This document shows positions 34,601-43,813 of a stretch of 64,000 bases of DNA, one piece after another. Origin of the DNA: Salinimonas iocasae. Lineage in GTDB: Bacteria > Pseudomonadota > Gammaproteobacteria > Enterobacterales > Alteromonadaceae. The notes beneath the pieces were generated by a model. It had not been told where the DNA came from. It ran no database searches and was given only the letters and a program-made list of their open reading frames with translations. The position numbers and the translations under genes are program-made. Each line of letters begins with the position of its first letter. Position 1 is the first letter of the stretch. The stretch covers positions 3,240,001-3,304,000 of the forward strand of contig NZ_CP039852.1 in NCBI RefSeq assembly GCF_006228385.1. Direction: 5' to 3'.

Positions 34601-36224
34601 AATTAACAAATGGTTGTAAGTCGCCACGGGAATGCAAAATGGTAAATCGCGAATTAATCAAAATACTGGGGCCGAACTCCCGCACCAATGTCTCATTGAA
34701 CAGGCGTTCATAGCTATTTGATGTAGATTCCTTCACCCGGGTTGGGGTTACTACGCCCTTCAGCATTCTGGGCACTGCCGGACGTTTAGAGCCTTCGCTG
34801 ACTTTAAAAATACGGCTGCGTCTGTCTACCGCTACAAAGTATTCTTCTTTCAGGCCTATGGATTCTGACTTACCCAAAAACAGAATCCCGGCGTCCACCA
34901 GTGAATAACGAAACAGGGACAATACACGCTGCTGTAACTCGGTATTGAAGTAGATCATGACGTTTCTGAACGAAATCATGTCCAGATGTAAGAACGGCGG
35001 ATCGCGGGTAATATCCTGGCGCGAAAAAGTAATAACATCCCGCAGATTTTTCTTCGGCTGATAAGCATCATCTTCAAAGCGAAAATACTTTTCCACCAAT
35101 TCAGATTCCACACTGCTCACTGAGTGTGAGGAATAGCTGCCTTTGCGCGCGATGGTCAGTGCGTTTTCGTCAATGTCTGTACCGAAGACCTGTAAATTGA
35201 CATTTTTATCCTGCTTATTTATCTCTTCAAGAAACAGAATAGCAATAGAATACGCTTCCTCACCCGTGGCACAACCTGCCACCCAGACGCGGATGTTTTC
35301 ACCACGCTTTTTGCCCTCTACGGTATCGGCAATATAGCGCTGCACAGAGCTGAAGGCATCTTTGTCACGAAAGAAGTTTGTTACCGATATCAGTAGTTCT
35401 TTTGACAGCGCCTGCACTTCTTCAGGATCTTGTTTAAGCTGCTTCAGGTAAGCCTTCAGGTTATCTTTCTCGGTGGCGATAAGACGGCGGTTAACCCGAC
35501 GCAGCAGCGTAGACTGCTTATAAAAGCTGAAGTCGATTTTTGTAGTATCACGTACTACATCGTACATCTCGTTCATTAGCTTATTGCGGGCTTCCTCAGA
35601 ATTCGGAAAGAAGCTTTCAACAATATTGCTGGTAAAGGAGGCAATCTCCTGCCCCATATCTTCAGGCGTAAGTACACGATCCACATCTACAGCTTTGAGC
35701 GATGCGGTCGGCATGCCGTCATACTTTGCTGTTTCAGGACTTTGCACAATGGCGAAGCCACCTGCACTTTTGATATTTCTCAGGCCACGGGAACCATCAC
35801 TGCCGGTGCCCGACAATACAATCCCGATACTGTGATCGCCAAGCTCTTCAGCCAGTGATTCAAACAGAATGTTAACCGAAGGCTTAGGCGTCACATCTTC
35901 CGGCTTTTGCTCTAATTTCAGGTGCCCCTGACGCAAAACGATGTGATGTCCCGGCGGGCCCACATAAATGGTATTTTTCTTAACTTTGACGTCGTTGGTA
36001 ATTTCTTCAACGTCAAAGGAGGTCTCTCTTGCCAGAATATCCGACATCTGACTTTTATGACTGGGCGATAAATGCTGGGCGATGACCAGGCTGGCGTTTA
36101 CATCTTTCGGCAGATTAGAAACAAGACTGATCAGCGCTTCGATGCCACCAGCTGACGAACCAACGCCAACAATGAAGGGGCTATCTGCTGTATTACTTGT
36201 CTCAGATGACTCTTTTTTTGCCAT
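31695..36224 (-). CDS. CheB-CheR-coiled coil-PAS-GGDEF-EAL multidomain signalling protein
   Basis: A 1509-residue cytoplasmic protein. A CheB methylesterase-like domain (about 15-200) keeps the triad Ser24 (GSSAGG), His51 (AQHLSPSH) and Asp143 (GTGSDGSRG). A CheR methyltransferase-like domain (about 215-480) has VTNFFRDKDAF and the SAM loop VWVAGCATGEEAYSIA. A long coiled coil at about 635-715 repeats EEL-x4 heptads such as NEELQATNEEL. Three PAS-like regions lie at about 725-1080. A GGDEF domain (RMGGDEF at 1156) with an intact inhibitory site R-D-T-D precedes an EAL domain (EALLR at 1283, VDDFGVGHSS, VVAEGVET) that keeps its metal ligands, so both synthesis and breakdown of cyclic di-GMP are possible. 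The first gene of the phytochrome operon. Confidence 0.9.
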   Translation of the reverse strand: MAKKESSETSNTADSPFIVGVGSSAGGIEALISLVSNLPKDVNASLVIAQHLSPSHKSQMSDILARETSFDVEEITNDVKVKKNTIYVGPPGHHIVLRQGHLKLEQKPEDVTPKPSVNILFESLAEELGDHSIGIVLSGTGSDGSRGLRNIKSAGGFAIVQSPETAKYDGMPTASLKAVDVDRVLTPEDMGQEIASFTSNIVESFFPNSEEARNKLMNEMYDVVRDTTKIDFSFYKQSTLLRRVNRRLIATEKDNLKAYLKQLKQDPEEVQALSKELLISVTNFFRDKDAFSSVQRYIADTVEGKKRGENIRVWVAGCATGEEAYSIAILFLEEINKQDKNVNLQVFGTDIDENALTIARKGSYSSHSVSSVESELVEKYFRFEDDAYQPKKNLRDVITFSRQDITRDPPFLHLDMISFRNVMIYFNTELQQRVLSLFRYSLVDAGILFLGKSESIGLKEEYFVAVDRRSRIFKVSEGSKRPAVPRMLKGVVTPTRVKESTSNSYERLFNETLVREFGPSILINSRFTILHSRGDLQPFVNFPSGSPDLNLSKLIVSEFSAELLSAFNKVKRDEDTAISRPRQVEKKNQEHWRLAVIPLEKEDSDLYIVNFRQADEDSIVTNDGNYDTENADVAELIAAREQLQTLTEEMAASAEEMQALNEEVQAANEELQANNEELEATNEELQATNEELISVNEESMRKSAELSSINSELESVYDTLDFPLFIFDEDLRLSRTNDAADRKYHLNSGTHKKPISQLNLPEYFIDIDSRLKSTMKSGGKLNIIIKPSERETLNLFITPLMNAKNKVTGAILVIIDNSELVKAHEDVEKNQDQLLSIMNNSLSVIALKDSSGRYEFVNARFEEIFNLSAEDVIGKTDNHIFEKETARSLREKDLDTMRSLSPVRSVDEFENEQGRCVLDAVRFPIFDSDGTVKSICTQANDITRARHANEQLKLAGKLFDRTGEAILVTDESKKIITSNEAFTELTGFDLQYLIGKTPRDLASDEHSESFFEGIRTVLDEQSYWQGEINNINSQGNKIGLWLTINVVKDADGKHLNYVLTYSDVNEIKNVQRKIEFLATHDELTRLPNRNVLMERLELMLGNARRQEQLCAVLFFDLDDFKKINDSLGHNIGDLLLKQVTRRLQKCVRDTDMLARMGGDEFVAILQAESVDEIDEVANRIINIINAPFEINEHTLFASSSIGIAVFPEDGEENFTLLKNADTAMYRAKEQGRNQYQFFTEEMKKEADDKLDIEKALRDALRDDLFSIDFQPQVEVASGAIVGIEALLRCDSDALKDTSALRFIEVAEKGRLIEEVGIHAIELVFKQMSQWRKENVSIPKVAVNVSVKQLKDSSFVKQLKKLMDKYSIKPDTLKFEITESALAERLDILVSELNKLVELGITLSVDDFGVGHSSLSQLRQLPIQEVKIDKSFINGIAENDDDRAVALAIIRMASAMGLQVVAEGVETEAQLAVLKEESCEIVQGYYLYKPKGSNQLTDMLTSRPSNALAE

Positions 36225-36278
36225 TATAATTAATTCCGGTTACTCGCCTTTCGTTGCCTGAAGCAGACAACATAATTT

Positions 36279-36297
36279 ACGCACATAATCTGTGCGT
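36279..36297. promoter_or_regulatory. 7-5-7 inverted repeat upstream of the phytochrome operon
   Basis: ACGCACA, TAATC, TGTGCGT form a perfect inverted repeat in the 83-bp gap between parE and the CheB-CheR gene. It is 55 bp before the ATG at 36224. No T run follows it on the minus strand, so it is not an obvious parE terminator. The half-sites do not match the CRP or FNR consensus arrangement. Confidence 0.5.
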
Positions 36298-36307
36298 CTC
36301 AGTTTTG

Positions 36308-38221
<1,914 letters not shown>

Positions 38222-38355
38222 TTAATGCCAAAGATTCCGGCAGGTGTCGACAGTGCAATCGTGCCACATCATATCGATGTTATCACACGTTGGTACGATA
38301 TTAGCTATTCCGATGGTATCAATAGTGTCAAGGCCGGGCAATTGCCCCTCGTGCT

Positions 38356-38940
38356 TTACCCAACGCTGAGAAAGCTGGCAATGGCTGGCAGATGATTGGG
38401 ATAGTTGATAAAACTATGATCGCCACCCTGCTCGATGACCAGCGTGCCTGCTTTGTATTTAGCCTGAGCCTGGCGATAATCCAGTGTTTCATCACCGGTT
38501 TGCAACATAACATGATAGGCGTCAGGCGTACTGAGCACCTCTGTATCAAGGGCTTTCAGCACATCCATATCCTCAGCAACAAGCTCAAACACCTCATTGG
38601 TATAAGGGTTTACGTGCTCACCCAGATAATCAATAAGCAGCTCATAAGGTTTAACCGCCGGATTGATCAAGACCGCTTTGCCGCCAAACCGTTCCACCAG
38701 ATACGTGGCCAGATAACCGCCCATTGAGCTACCTATCACTTTCAAACCATCCTGAAGAAGCTCAGGGTGTGAATTTATATATCTTTCTAACTGACCAAAT
38801 ACCTTTGACGGGTAATTCGAAAGTGCCGGTGTGTGAACGACAACATCGGGGTGATGTTCGGCAAACCACTGTACGGTTGATTTTGCCTTGACAGATTGGG
38901 GCGAACTTAAAAAACCGTGCAGGTACAACACATTACTCAT
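38356..38940 (-). CDS. yqiA: YqiA-type esterase
   Basis: A 194-residue alpha/beta hydrolase of the YqiA (UPF0227) family, with esterase activity reported for the E. coli member. The N-terminal VLYLHGFLSSPQSVKA holds the oxyanion region, VIGSSMGGYLATYL the nucleophile elbow, and GGDHSF the catalytic His. The conserved INPAVKP motif is also present. It overlaps the start of cpdA's stop by 4 bp (ATGA type) and is followed by 155 bp before parE, so it belongs to the nudF-yqiB-cpdA-yqiA operon as in E. coli. Confidence 0.92.
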   Translation of the reverse strand: MSNVLYLHGFLSSPQSVKAKSTVQWFAEHHPDVVVHTPALSNYPSKVFGQLERYINSHPELLQDGLKVIGSSMGGYLATYLVERFGGKAVLINPAVKPYELLIDYLGEHVNPYTNEVFELVAEDMDVLKALDTEVLSTPDAYHVMLQTGDETLDYRQAQAKYKAGTLVIEQGGDHSFINYPNHLPAIASFLSVG

Positions 38941-39674
38941 CTAATTCTCCTGATAAACGTTGAAAAGGTGCCATCCGGGGCCAAGTCTATCACCCGCAGG
39001 CCCGGCGCCGTACTTTCCACGCCGAATTCCGGGGTCATACGCCATTGCCAGCAGCTCGATGGGGCAGACAGCACAGCACGCCCATCAACCGCATGTTCGC
39101 GTACTGCGTGGATATGACCATAAATCATCGCTTCGATTTTTTCTTGCTGTCTGAACCAGCTAATGACCTCATCGGCATTTTCCAGTTCGTGCTTATCCAT
39201 CCAGCTTCCTGTTGTAAATGGATGGTGGTGTAACGCCACAAGGTGAAAATGGTCCGGGTGCGCATCAACTTCACCGCTGATGCTATTCAATTGTTGTGTT
39301 TCCACCCGTCCACGGGTACCGGAAAACGTAGAGTCGATGCCGTGGATATGCCACTGCCCTAGCTGCCAGGCGCTTCCGGCCGTTAATGTGGCTCGTTTCA
39401 GCATAGGGTTGAAATAAGGATTTACATCATGATTGCCCGGTATCACTTTGAAAGGGATGGACGGGCAGTAATCATTTAGCAGTCTTGTGAAGTGCGTATA
39501 ACTGTTCGCACTGTCATCGCCGCTGATATCGCCGGTAATCAAAAGCGCATCTGGCGCTAATGCCTGGCTTAACTGTAAACACTGCTGTAATGAACTGTAC
39601 GGATTAATATCACCATATGCCGTGCGTGTGGTGTCGGACAATAAATGGCAATCTGTTATTTGTATCAGCCGCAT
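38937..39674 (-). CDS. cpdA: 3',5'-cyclic AMP phosphodiesterase CpdA
   Basis: A 245-residue calcineurin-like metallophosphoesterase that hydrolyses cyclic AMP and so tunes CRP signalling. The metal-binding motifs are ITDCHLL (D-x-H), LLITGDISGDD (GD-x), IPGNHDVN (GNHD) and IYGHIHAVREH (GH-x-H). The start is ATG 39674, whose A overlaps the yqiB stop codon (ATGA); a longer reading to 39725 would run into yqiB. It is slightly shorter than E. coli CpdA (275). It is coupled to yqiB upstream and yqiA downstream. Confidence 0.93.
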   Translation of the reverse strand: MRLIQITDCHLLSDTTRTAYGDINPYSSLQQCLQLSQALAPDALLITGDISGDDSANSYTHFTRLLNDYCPSIPFKVIPGNHDVNPYFNPMLKRATLTAGSAWQLGQWHIHGIDSTFSGTRGRVETQQLNSISGEVDAHPDHFHLVALHHHPFTTGSWMDKHELENADEVISWFRQQEKIEAMIYGHIHAVREHAVDGRAVLSAPSSCWQWRMTPEFGVESTAPGLRVIDLAPDGTFSTFIRRIR

Positions 39675-40132
39675 CAGGCTTCGCTGGTAACCCTGGGATG
39701 GTGTTTCAGGCAAAATTGTAACCATTCAGCCAGGAAAATATTCACCATTTGTTTTTCGTTACGCTGACGCATTTTGGTGTTGGGGTAATCATAAGAAGCG
39801 GCAAAGGCGCCGGTATTCTGGCTACTGATAACCTCGGCCACTCTGGCGTCGTGGTATAATCTGACAGTCATCGCCGGCTTAAGATACGCCGGCGTAAACG
39901 CATTAACCTGTTCAACATTTAGTGTTGTTGTATAGCGGGCTGTCTCGGTAATAGTAATGCGATAACTCAGGGCATTTTTTACGGTAAACTCATACGTCAT
40001 GTCCGCAGTGTCACAGTCGGGCAACACCCGTAAAAACTGGGCGTAATTTAATTCGCAGACCGCCTGCATGCTGGGCAGGTTCGGAACATATTTACGGGTA
40101 ACCCTGTTTGAATTTTTCACTGTTTTTGCCAA
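39674..40132 (-). CDS. yqiB: YqiB family protein (DUF1249)
   Basis: A 152-residue protein of the DUF1249 family. VPNLPSMQAVCELNYAQFLRVLPD near the N terminus (read as YVPNLPSMQAVCELNY) and RLYHDARVAEVISSQN plus YPNTKMRQRNEKQMVNIFLAEWL near the end are characteristic. Function is unknown; the gene is always found with nudF and cpdA in gammaproteobacteria. It overlaps nudF by 16 bp upstream and cpdA by 1 bp downstream, so translation is probably coupled. Confidence 0.92.
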   Translation of the reverse strand: MAKTVKNSNRVTRKYVPNLPSMQAVCELNYAQFLRVLPDCDTADMTYEFTVKNALSYRITITETARYTTTLNVEQVNAFTPAYLKPAMTVRLYHDARVAEVISSQNTGAFAASYDYPNTKMRQRNEKQMVNIFLAEWLQFCLKHHPRVTSEA

Positions 40133-40743
40133 CTTTCGAGTAATTCCTGCTTATTCATAAAAAACCATTGTAGCGCAATAATGGACGCAGCATTGTCAAT
40201 ATGGCCATTTTTAAGCCATTCAAGTGCATCACTTTCAGCAACCCGATGCACGCAAATATCCTCCGATTCACTGTCCAGACCATGCACCCCATGTGCTGTG
40301 GTTGCGTCTGTTCGGGCAACAAAAATATCGATTCGTTCCGTTGTTCCGCCCGGGCTGGCCAGATAGGAGGTGGCCCGGGTGAGGTTCTTCAAATCAATGC
40401 CCGCTTCTTCCTGTGCTTCGCGGTGACACACTGTTTCAGGCGTTTCGCCTTCATCAATGATGCCCGCGACAATTTCGATAAGCCATGGCTTATTACTGGT
40501 CTCTACCGCACCTATCCTGAATTGTTCTATTAAAACAAATTCGCCGGTAGCGGGATCATAGGGCAACACCGCTACTGCGTGACCACGTTCAAACACTTCA
40601 CGGCGAATCGGTCCGCTCCATCCGCCGTTAAACAGCTTATGGGTGAAGGTATATTCTGTTGTTTTGAAAAAACCCTGATACAGTGGCTTTTTATCGGAAA
40701 CTTTCACGTCACTTGAGTTAAATCTATGTATTTTATTGTTCAC
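40117..40743 (-). CDS. nudF: ADP-ribose diphosphatase NudF
   Basis: A 208-residue Nudix hydrolase that cleaves ADP-ribose to AMP and ribose 5-phosphate. The Nudix box GIIDEGETPETVCHREAQEEAGI (G-x5-E-x7-REUXEE-x-G-U) is complete near residue 93; ASPGGTTERIDIFVAR is the family's downstream substrate loop. Length equals E. coli NudF (209). It is the first gene of the operon with yqiB, cpdA and yqiA and is divergent from tolC across a 268-bp region that contains a 19-bp palindrome. Confidence 0.95.
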   Translation of the reverse strand: MNNKIHRFNSSDVKVSDKKPLYQGFFKTTEYTFTHKLFNGGWSGPIRREVFERGHAVAVLPYDPATGEFVLIEQFRIGAVETSNKPWLIEIVAGIIDEGETPETVCHREAQEEAGIDLKNLTRATSYLASPGGTTERIDIFVARTDATTAHGVHGLDSESEDICVHRVAESDALEWLKNGHIDNAASIIALQWFFMNKQELLESWQKQ

Positions 40744-40792
40744 TTACATTCACCTTCGCATGTAAAAAAGATAAGATAGCCACAAAATAAGA

Positions 40793-40811
40793 TTCGTAGT
40801 TGAACTACGAA
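40793..40811. promoter_or_regulatory. 19-bp perfect palindrome in the nudF-tolC divergent region
   Basis: TTCGTAGTT-G-AACTACGAA is a perfect 9-1-9 inverted repeat 50 bp before the nudF start and 201 bp before the tolC start. The size and symmetry are like TetR- or MarR-type operators, and there is no T run. It is in the position of an operator for nudF; action on tolC is also possible. Confidence 0.5.
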
Positions 40812-41011
40812 CACGCGGGCAGCGCACATGGGTGGCATCTTGCATACCGGCAGCTTCATACTTTGTTGAAACGCACGACGACGTATTACATTCTGTTACA
40901 GTTAAATACGCTTCGTTACGACATTGGACTACCGGATTGCATTTGATTTTCATACACTTGACAACCTAAAGCAGTCTGAAAGACGCATAATTGATACAGG
41001 AAGGCGAATTA

Positions 41012-42385
41012 ATGAAACGTACACTTCTGTCGCTAGTAATTAGCCTCGGTGTGACCAGCTCTGCACTGGCAGACGACTTATATGATGTATATCAGCAAGC
41101 GCTGAACAATGACCCGGTCGTTAACAGAGCAAAGGCCCAACGAGACGCTGCCTTTGAAGGAATTCCTATTAGCCGTGCCAATCTGTTACCACAGATATCC
41201 GGCTCGGTGAGCTACCAACAGTCCAGCCGTGAAAACACACAGTTTGCCGGTGATCAGGAAAATGTCACGCTGATTATTGTTGACGCTGACTCAGATACAA
41301 CCCAATACGGTCTGAGCATGGACATGTCTTTGTATGACCATGCCAATTGGGTGGGTCTGAACCGCGCGGAAAAAACCGCCGAGCAAAGTGACGCCCAATT
41401 AGCTGTTGCCATGCAAGAGCTGATTGTTCGCACCGTAAATTCTTATTTTGCCGTGCTGCGTGCCAAAGACAACCTAGAGTTTGTACGTGCCGAGAAGCGC
41501 GCTATCGAGCGTCAGCTGGAACAGACTAAGCAGCGATTTGAAGTGGGCTTGACCGCAATTACCGATGTGCATGAGGCGCAGGCAAACTTTGACAATACTG
41601 TGGCACAGGAAATACAGGCGCAGAACCAGGTGGAACTGGCGCTGGAAGAGCTTCGCGTTATCACCGGTAAATACCATGACCGTCTGTACCCGCTGGATAC
41701 CGATTCGTTTTCAGCTACCATGCCGTCTCCCTCTAAACCTGAGGAGTGGCTGGAAATAGCAGAAGACAAAAACTTATCTCTGTTGGTTGACCGACTGGCA
41801 CTGGATATTGCAAAAGATGATATCAGTCAGGCACGGGCGGGCCATTACCCTACCCTCGGTTTATCTGCACAGGCCAACCGCACTAAAAATGATATTTCCG
41901 GCGACCGACTCAATATTGAAACGCCGTATCTGGATGATTACAGTGTGGGTGTAAATCTGAACGTCCCCATTTTCCAGGGGCTTCGGGTAAGCAGTCAGAC
42001 TGACCAGGCGAAATATTTATATGTTGCTGCCAGTCAGGACGTGGAACAGACATATCGCCAGACAGTACAGTCGGTACGCAGCTCGTTTAACGATATCAAT
42101 GCCGCGATTTCAACAATTCGCGCGTTGGAGCAGGCTGTAGTTTCTGCACAAAGTGCGTTAAAAGCCACAGAGGCAGGTTTTGATGTGGGTACGCGCACCA
42201 TTGTTGATGTATTGGACAGCACCCGTAACCTGTTTAATGCCCGTAGTAACCTTGCCGGTGCAAGGTACGATTTTATTCAGGCTGTGGTTACCCTCAAGCA
42301 GGCTGCAGGTACGCTGACGCAGGAAGACGTACAAATGATTAATAAGGGCCTACGCCCGCCAGAGCCAGAGAGCTCAGGTAATTAA
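41012..42385 (+). CDS. tolC: Outer membrane channel protein TolC
   Basis: A 457-residue trimeric outer membrane efflux duct used by drug efflux pumps and type I secretion systems. A signal peptide (MKRTLLSLVISLGVTSSALA) is followed by DDLYDVYQQALNNDPVVNRA, the typical OEP start (read as LYDVYQQALNNDP), and two repeats of long helices (QRFEVGLTAITDVHEAQANFDNT and TEAGFDVGTRTIVDVLDSTRNLFNA, both with the G-x-x-x-[IV]-x-DV repeat signature). AGGAAGG lies before ATG 41012. It is shorter than E. coli TolC (493). Its divergence from nudF is the E. coli arrangement, and a strong terminator follows. Confidence 0.95.
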   Translation: MKRTLLSLVISLGVTSSALADDLYDVYQQALNNDPVVNRAKAQRDAAFEGIPISRANLLPQISGSVSYQQSSRENTQFAGDQENVTLIIVDADSDTTQYGLSMDMSLYDHANWVGLNRAEKTAEQSDAQLAVAMQELIVRTVNSYFAVLRAKDNLEFVRAEKRAIERQLEQTKQRFEVGLTAITDVHEAQANFDNTVAQEIQAQNQVELALEELRVITGKYHDRLYPLDTDSFSATMPSPSKPEEWLEIAEDKNLSLLVDRLALDIAKDDISQARAGHYPTLGLSAQANRTKNDISGDRLNIETPYLDDYSVGVNLNVPIFQGLRVSSQTDQAKYLYVAASQDVEQTYRQTVQSVRSSFNDINAAISTIRALEQAVVSAQSALKATEAGFDVGTRTIVDVLDSTRNLFNARSNLAGARYDFIQAVVTLKQAAGTLTQEDVQMINKGLRPPEPESSGN

Positions 42386-42404
42386 TCAGTGAGTGATCAA
42401 AAAA

Positions 42405-42426
42405 GGGGCCATGAGGCCCCTTTTTT
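42405..42426 (+). terminator. Rho-independent terminator of tolC
   Basis: GGGGCC (42405-42410) pairs with GGCCCC (42415-42420) around ATGA, with an A run before and six T residues after. It is 19 bp after the stop codon. Confidence 0.92.
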
Positions 42427-42454
42427 AGCTGTTCGTACTCATAACCCGGCGCGA

Positions 42455-42613
42455 CTATGACGCCAGCTTACGATTGACATTTTCCAGTAACCCCGACAAA
42501 GCTTTGATTTTACTTTTAAACTCCACCACAGACTCAGGCTCTGGTGTAAATTTATCGAGTTCTTTGGAAAATTGGTTTAATTTGCGCTGTAACGTTATAA
42601 GATCGCTATCCAT
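42455..42613 (-). CDS. Small coiled-coil protein of unknown function
   Basis: A 52-residue protein (MDSDLITLQRKLNQFSKELD as N terminus), highly charged and predicted to be helical with heptad-like Leu and Ile spacing. AGGAT is placed five bases before ATG 42613, which supports this start over a longer reading to 42679. No known family is recognised. It is convergent with tolC and divergent from the ion channel gene (108 bp between starts). Confidence 0.5.
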   Translation of the reverse strand: MDSDLITLQRKLNQFSKELDKFTPEPESVVEFKSKIKALSGLLENVNRKLAS

Positions 42614-42720
42614 GTGAATCCTGGTTTCCCTACCGGTATGCGTGTTATTAATAGTGTAGCAATTATCAGCAATTTGCAATAATCACGTAGCCAATTGTGT
42701 TCCATCTATAAGTAAATTAC

Positions 42721-43542
42721 ATGCAAGCTGCTCAGTTACAAAGAAAATTTGAGTCCATTCGGGCCAATAAAATTTTTGAAACCTTCGTTATTACCGTCAT
42801 TATTGCTTCCGCCTTACTGGTGGGAGCGAAAACCTATGACATGCCCAGTGGATTTGCGTCACTGACGCTAATCCTTGACTGGTTTATCAGTATTTTTTTC
42901 TTAACAGAAATTACCATTCGATTCTTAGGTGAACCCCGGAAGCGGGACTTTTTCAAAAGCTTCTGGAACTGGTTTGATACGCTGATCGTTGTCGTCTCAC
43001 TTATCCCTGCTGATAGTACTGACCTGGCCATTGTCGGGCGACTGGTACGAGTCTTTCGTGTGCTGCGGATGATTTCTATCATACCGGAGCTTCGCATACT
43101 GCTTGTGTCTCTGGTAAAAGCGCTGCCACAGCTGGGCTACGTTATGCTATTGATGTTCATTATCTTCTACATCTACGCGGCTATAGGCAGCACATTATTT
43201 GAGGATATTAATCCAACCCTGTGGGGTGACATCACGATTTCAATGCTGACCCTGTTCCGGGTCATGACATTCGAGGATTGGACAGATGTCATGTACGAAA
43301 CCATGGAAGTCTATTCATTAAGCTGGTTTTACTACCTTACGTTTATCTTCTTCACCGCCTTCGCATTTTTAAACATGGTGATTGGCATCGTGGTGAACGT
43401 GATGGAGCGGGAAAATGCAAAAGTGCGCGCCGAGGAAGAAAAAGACAGCGGCGAGCCTACGATGCAGGATGTTATGAATGAGCTTAGCGCGCTTAAAGCG
43501 GTAGTTAATCAACAGCAAAATCAGAAGAGCAATAACAGTTAA
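42721..43542 (+). CDS. Voltage-gated cation channel (BacNav-like ion transporter)
   Basis: A 273-residue single-domain six-helix channel that assembles as a tetramer. S1-S4 form a voltage sensor: S4 reads RLVRVFRVLRMISI with Arg every third position. S5 and S6 enclose the pore, and the filter at residues 183-189 is TFEDWTD. A C-terminal coiled coil (MQDVMNELSALKAVVNQQQ) probably holds the tetramer. Bacterial sodium channels of this class have TLESWS-type filters; here Asp is present at the positions after the conserved Glu and at the filter end, like the changes that turn NaChBac and NavAb into calcium channels. Ion preference is therefore uncertain and may favour calcium. No ribosome site is evident. 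Confidence 0.88.
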   Translation: MQAAQLQRKFESIRANKIFETFVITVIIASALLVGAKTYDMPSGFASLTLILDWFISIFFLTEITIRFLGEPRKRDFFKSFWNWFDTLIVVVSLIPADSTDLAIVGRLVRVFRVLRMISIIPELRILLVSLVKALPQLGYVMLLMFIIFYIYAAIGSTLFEDINPTLWGDITISMLTLFRVMTFEDWTDVMYETMEVYSLSWFYYLTFIFFTAFAFLNMVIGIVVNVMERENAKVRAEEEKDSGEPTMQDVMNELSALKAVVNQQQNQKSNNS

Positions 43543-43584
43543 CGTCGTTGCCTGAAGGTATTCAGTTGTCTCCGCCTACCGTCA

Positions 43585-43608
43585 GGCAAGTCTTTTGGGG
43601 CTTGCCTT
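43585..43608 (+). terminator. Possible terminator of the channel gene
   Basis: GGCAAG (43585-43590) pairs with CTTGCC (43601-43606) around a 10-base loop, followed by only TTG. The T run is weak, so this is a tentative call within the 271-bp gap before the AI-2E family gene. I see nothing else there. Confidence 0.4.
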
Positions 43609-43813
43609 GTACCCTGCTATCACTCTTGTCTGACATGTGTTTCTGATATGAAAGTGGCTGTTAGTCCAACAAGGGGCCGAATTTAAAACTAAAAGCTTTG
43701 ATACTGAAAATGATGTGTGAATACACCCAGCCCGAAGCACCTATAATGCATTTAAAACAGATCATAGCGCCTGCCAATACCGTAATCTTATACTTTCGCC
43801 TTCAAGGAATATT

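Noticed and set aside
36279..36297. CRP or FNR site upstream of the phytochrome operon
   Set aside because: The half-sites are arranged CACA-N5-TGTG, the reverse of the TGTGA-N6-TCACA order, and the spacing differs.
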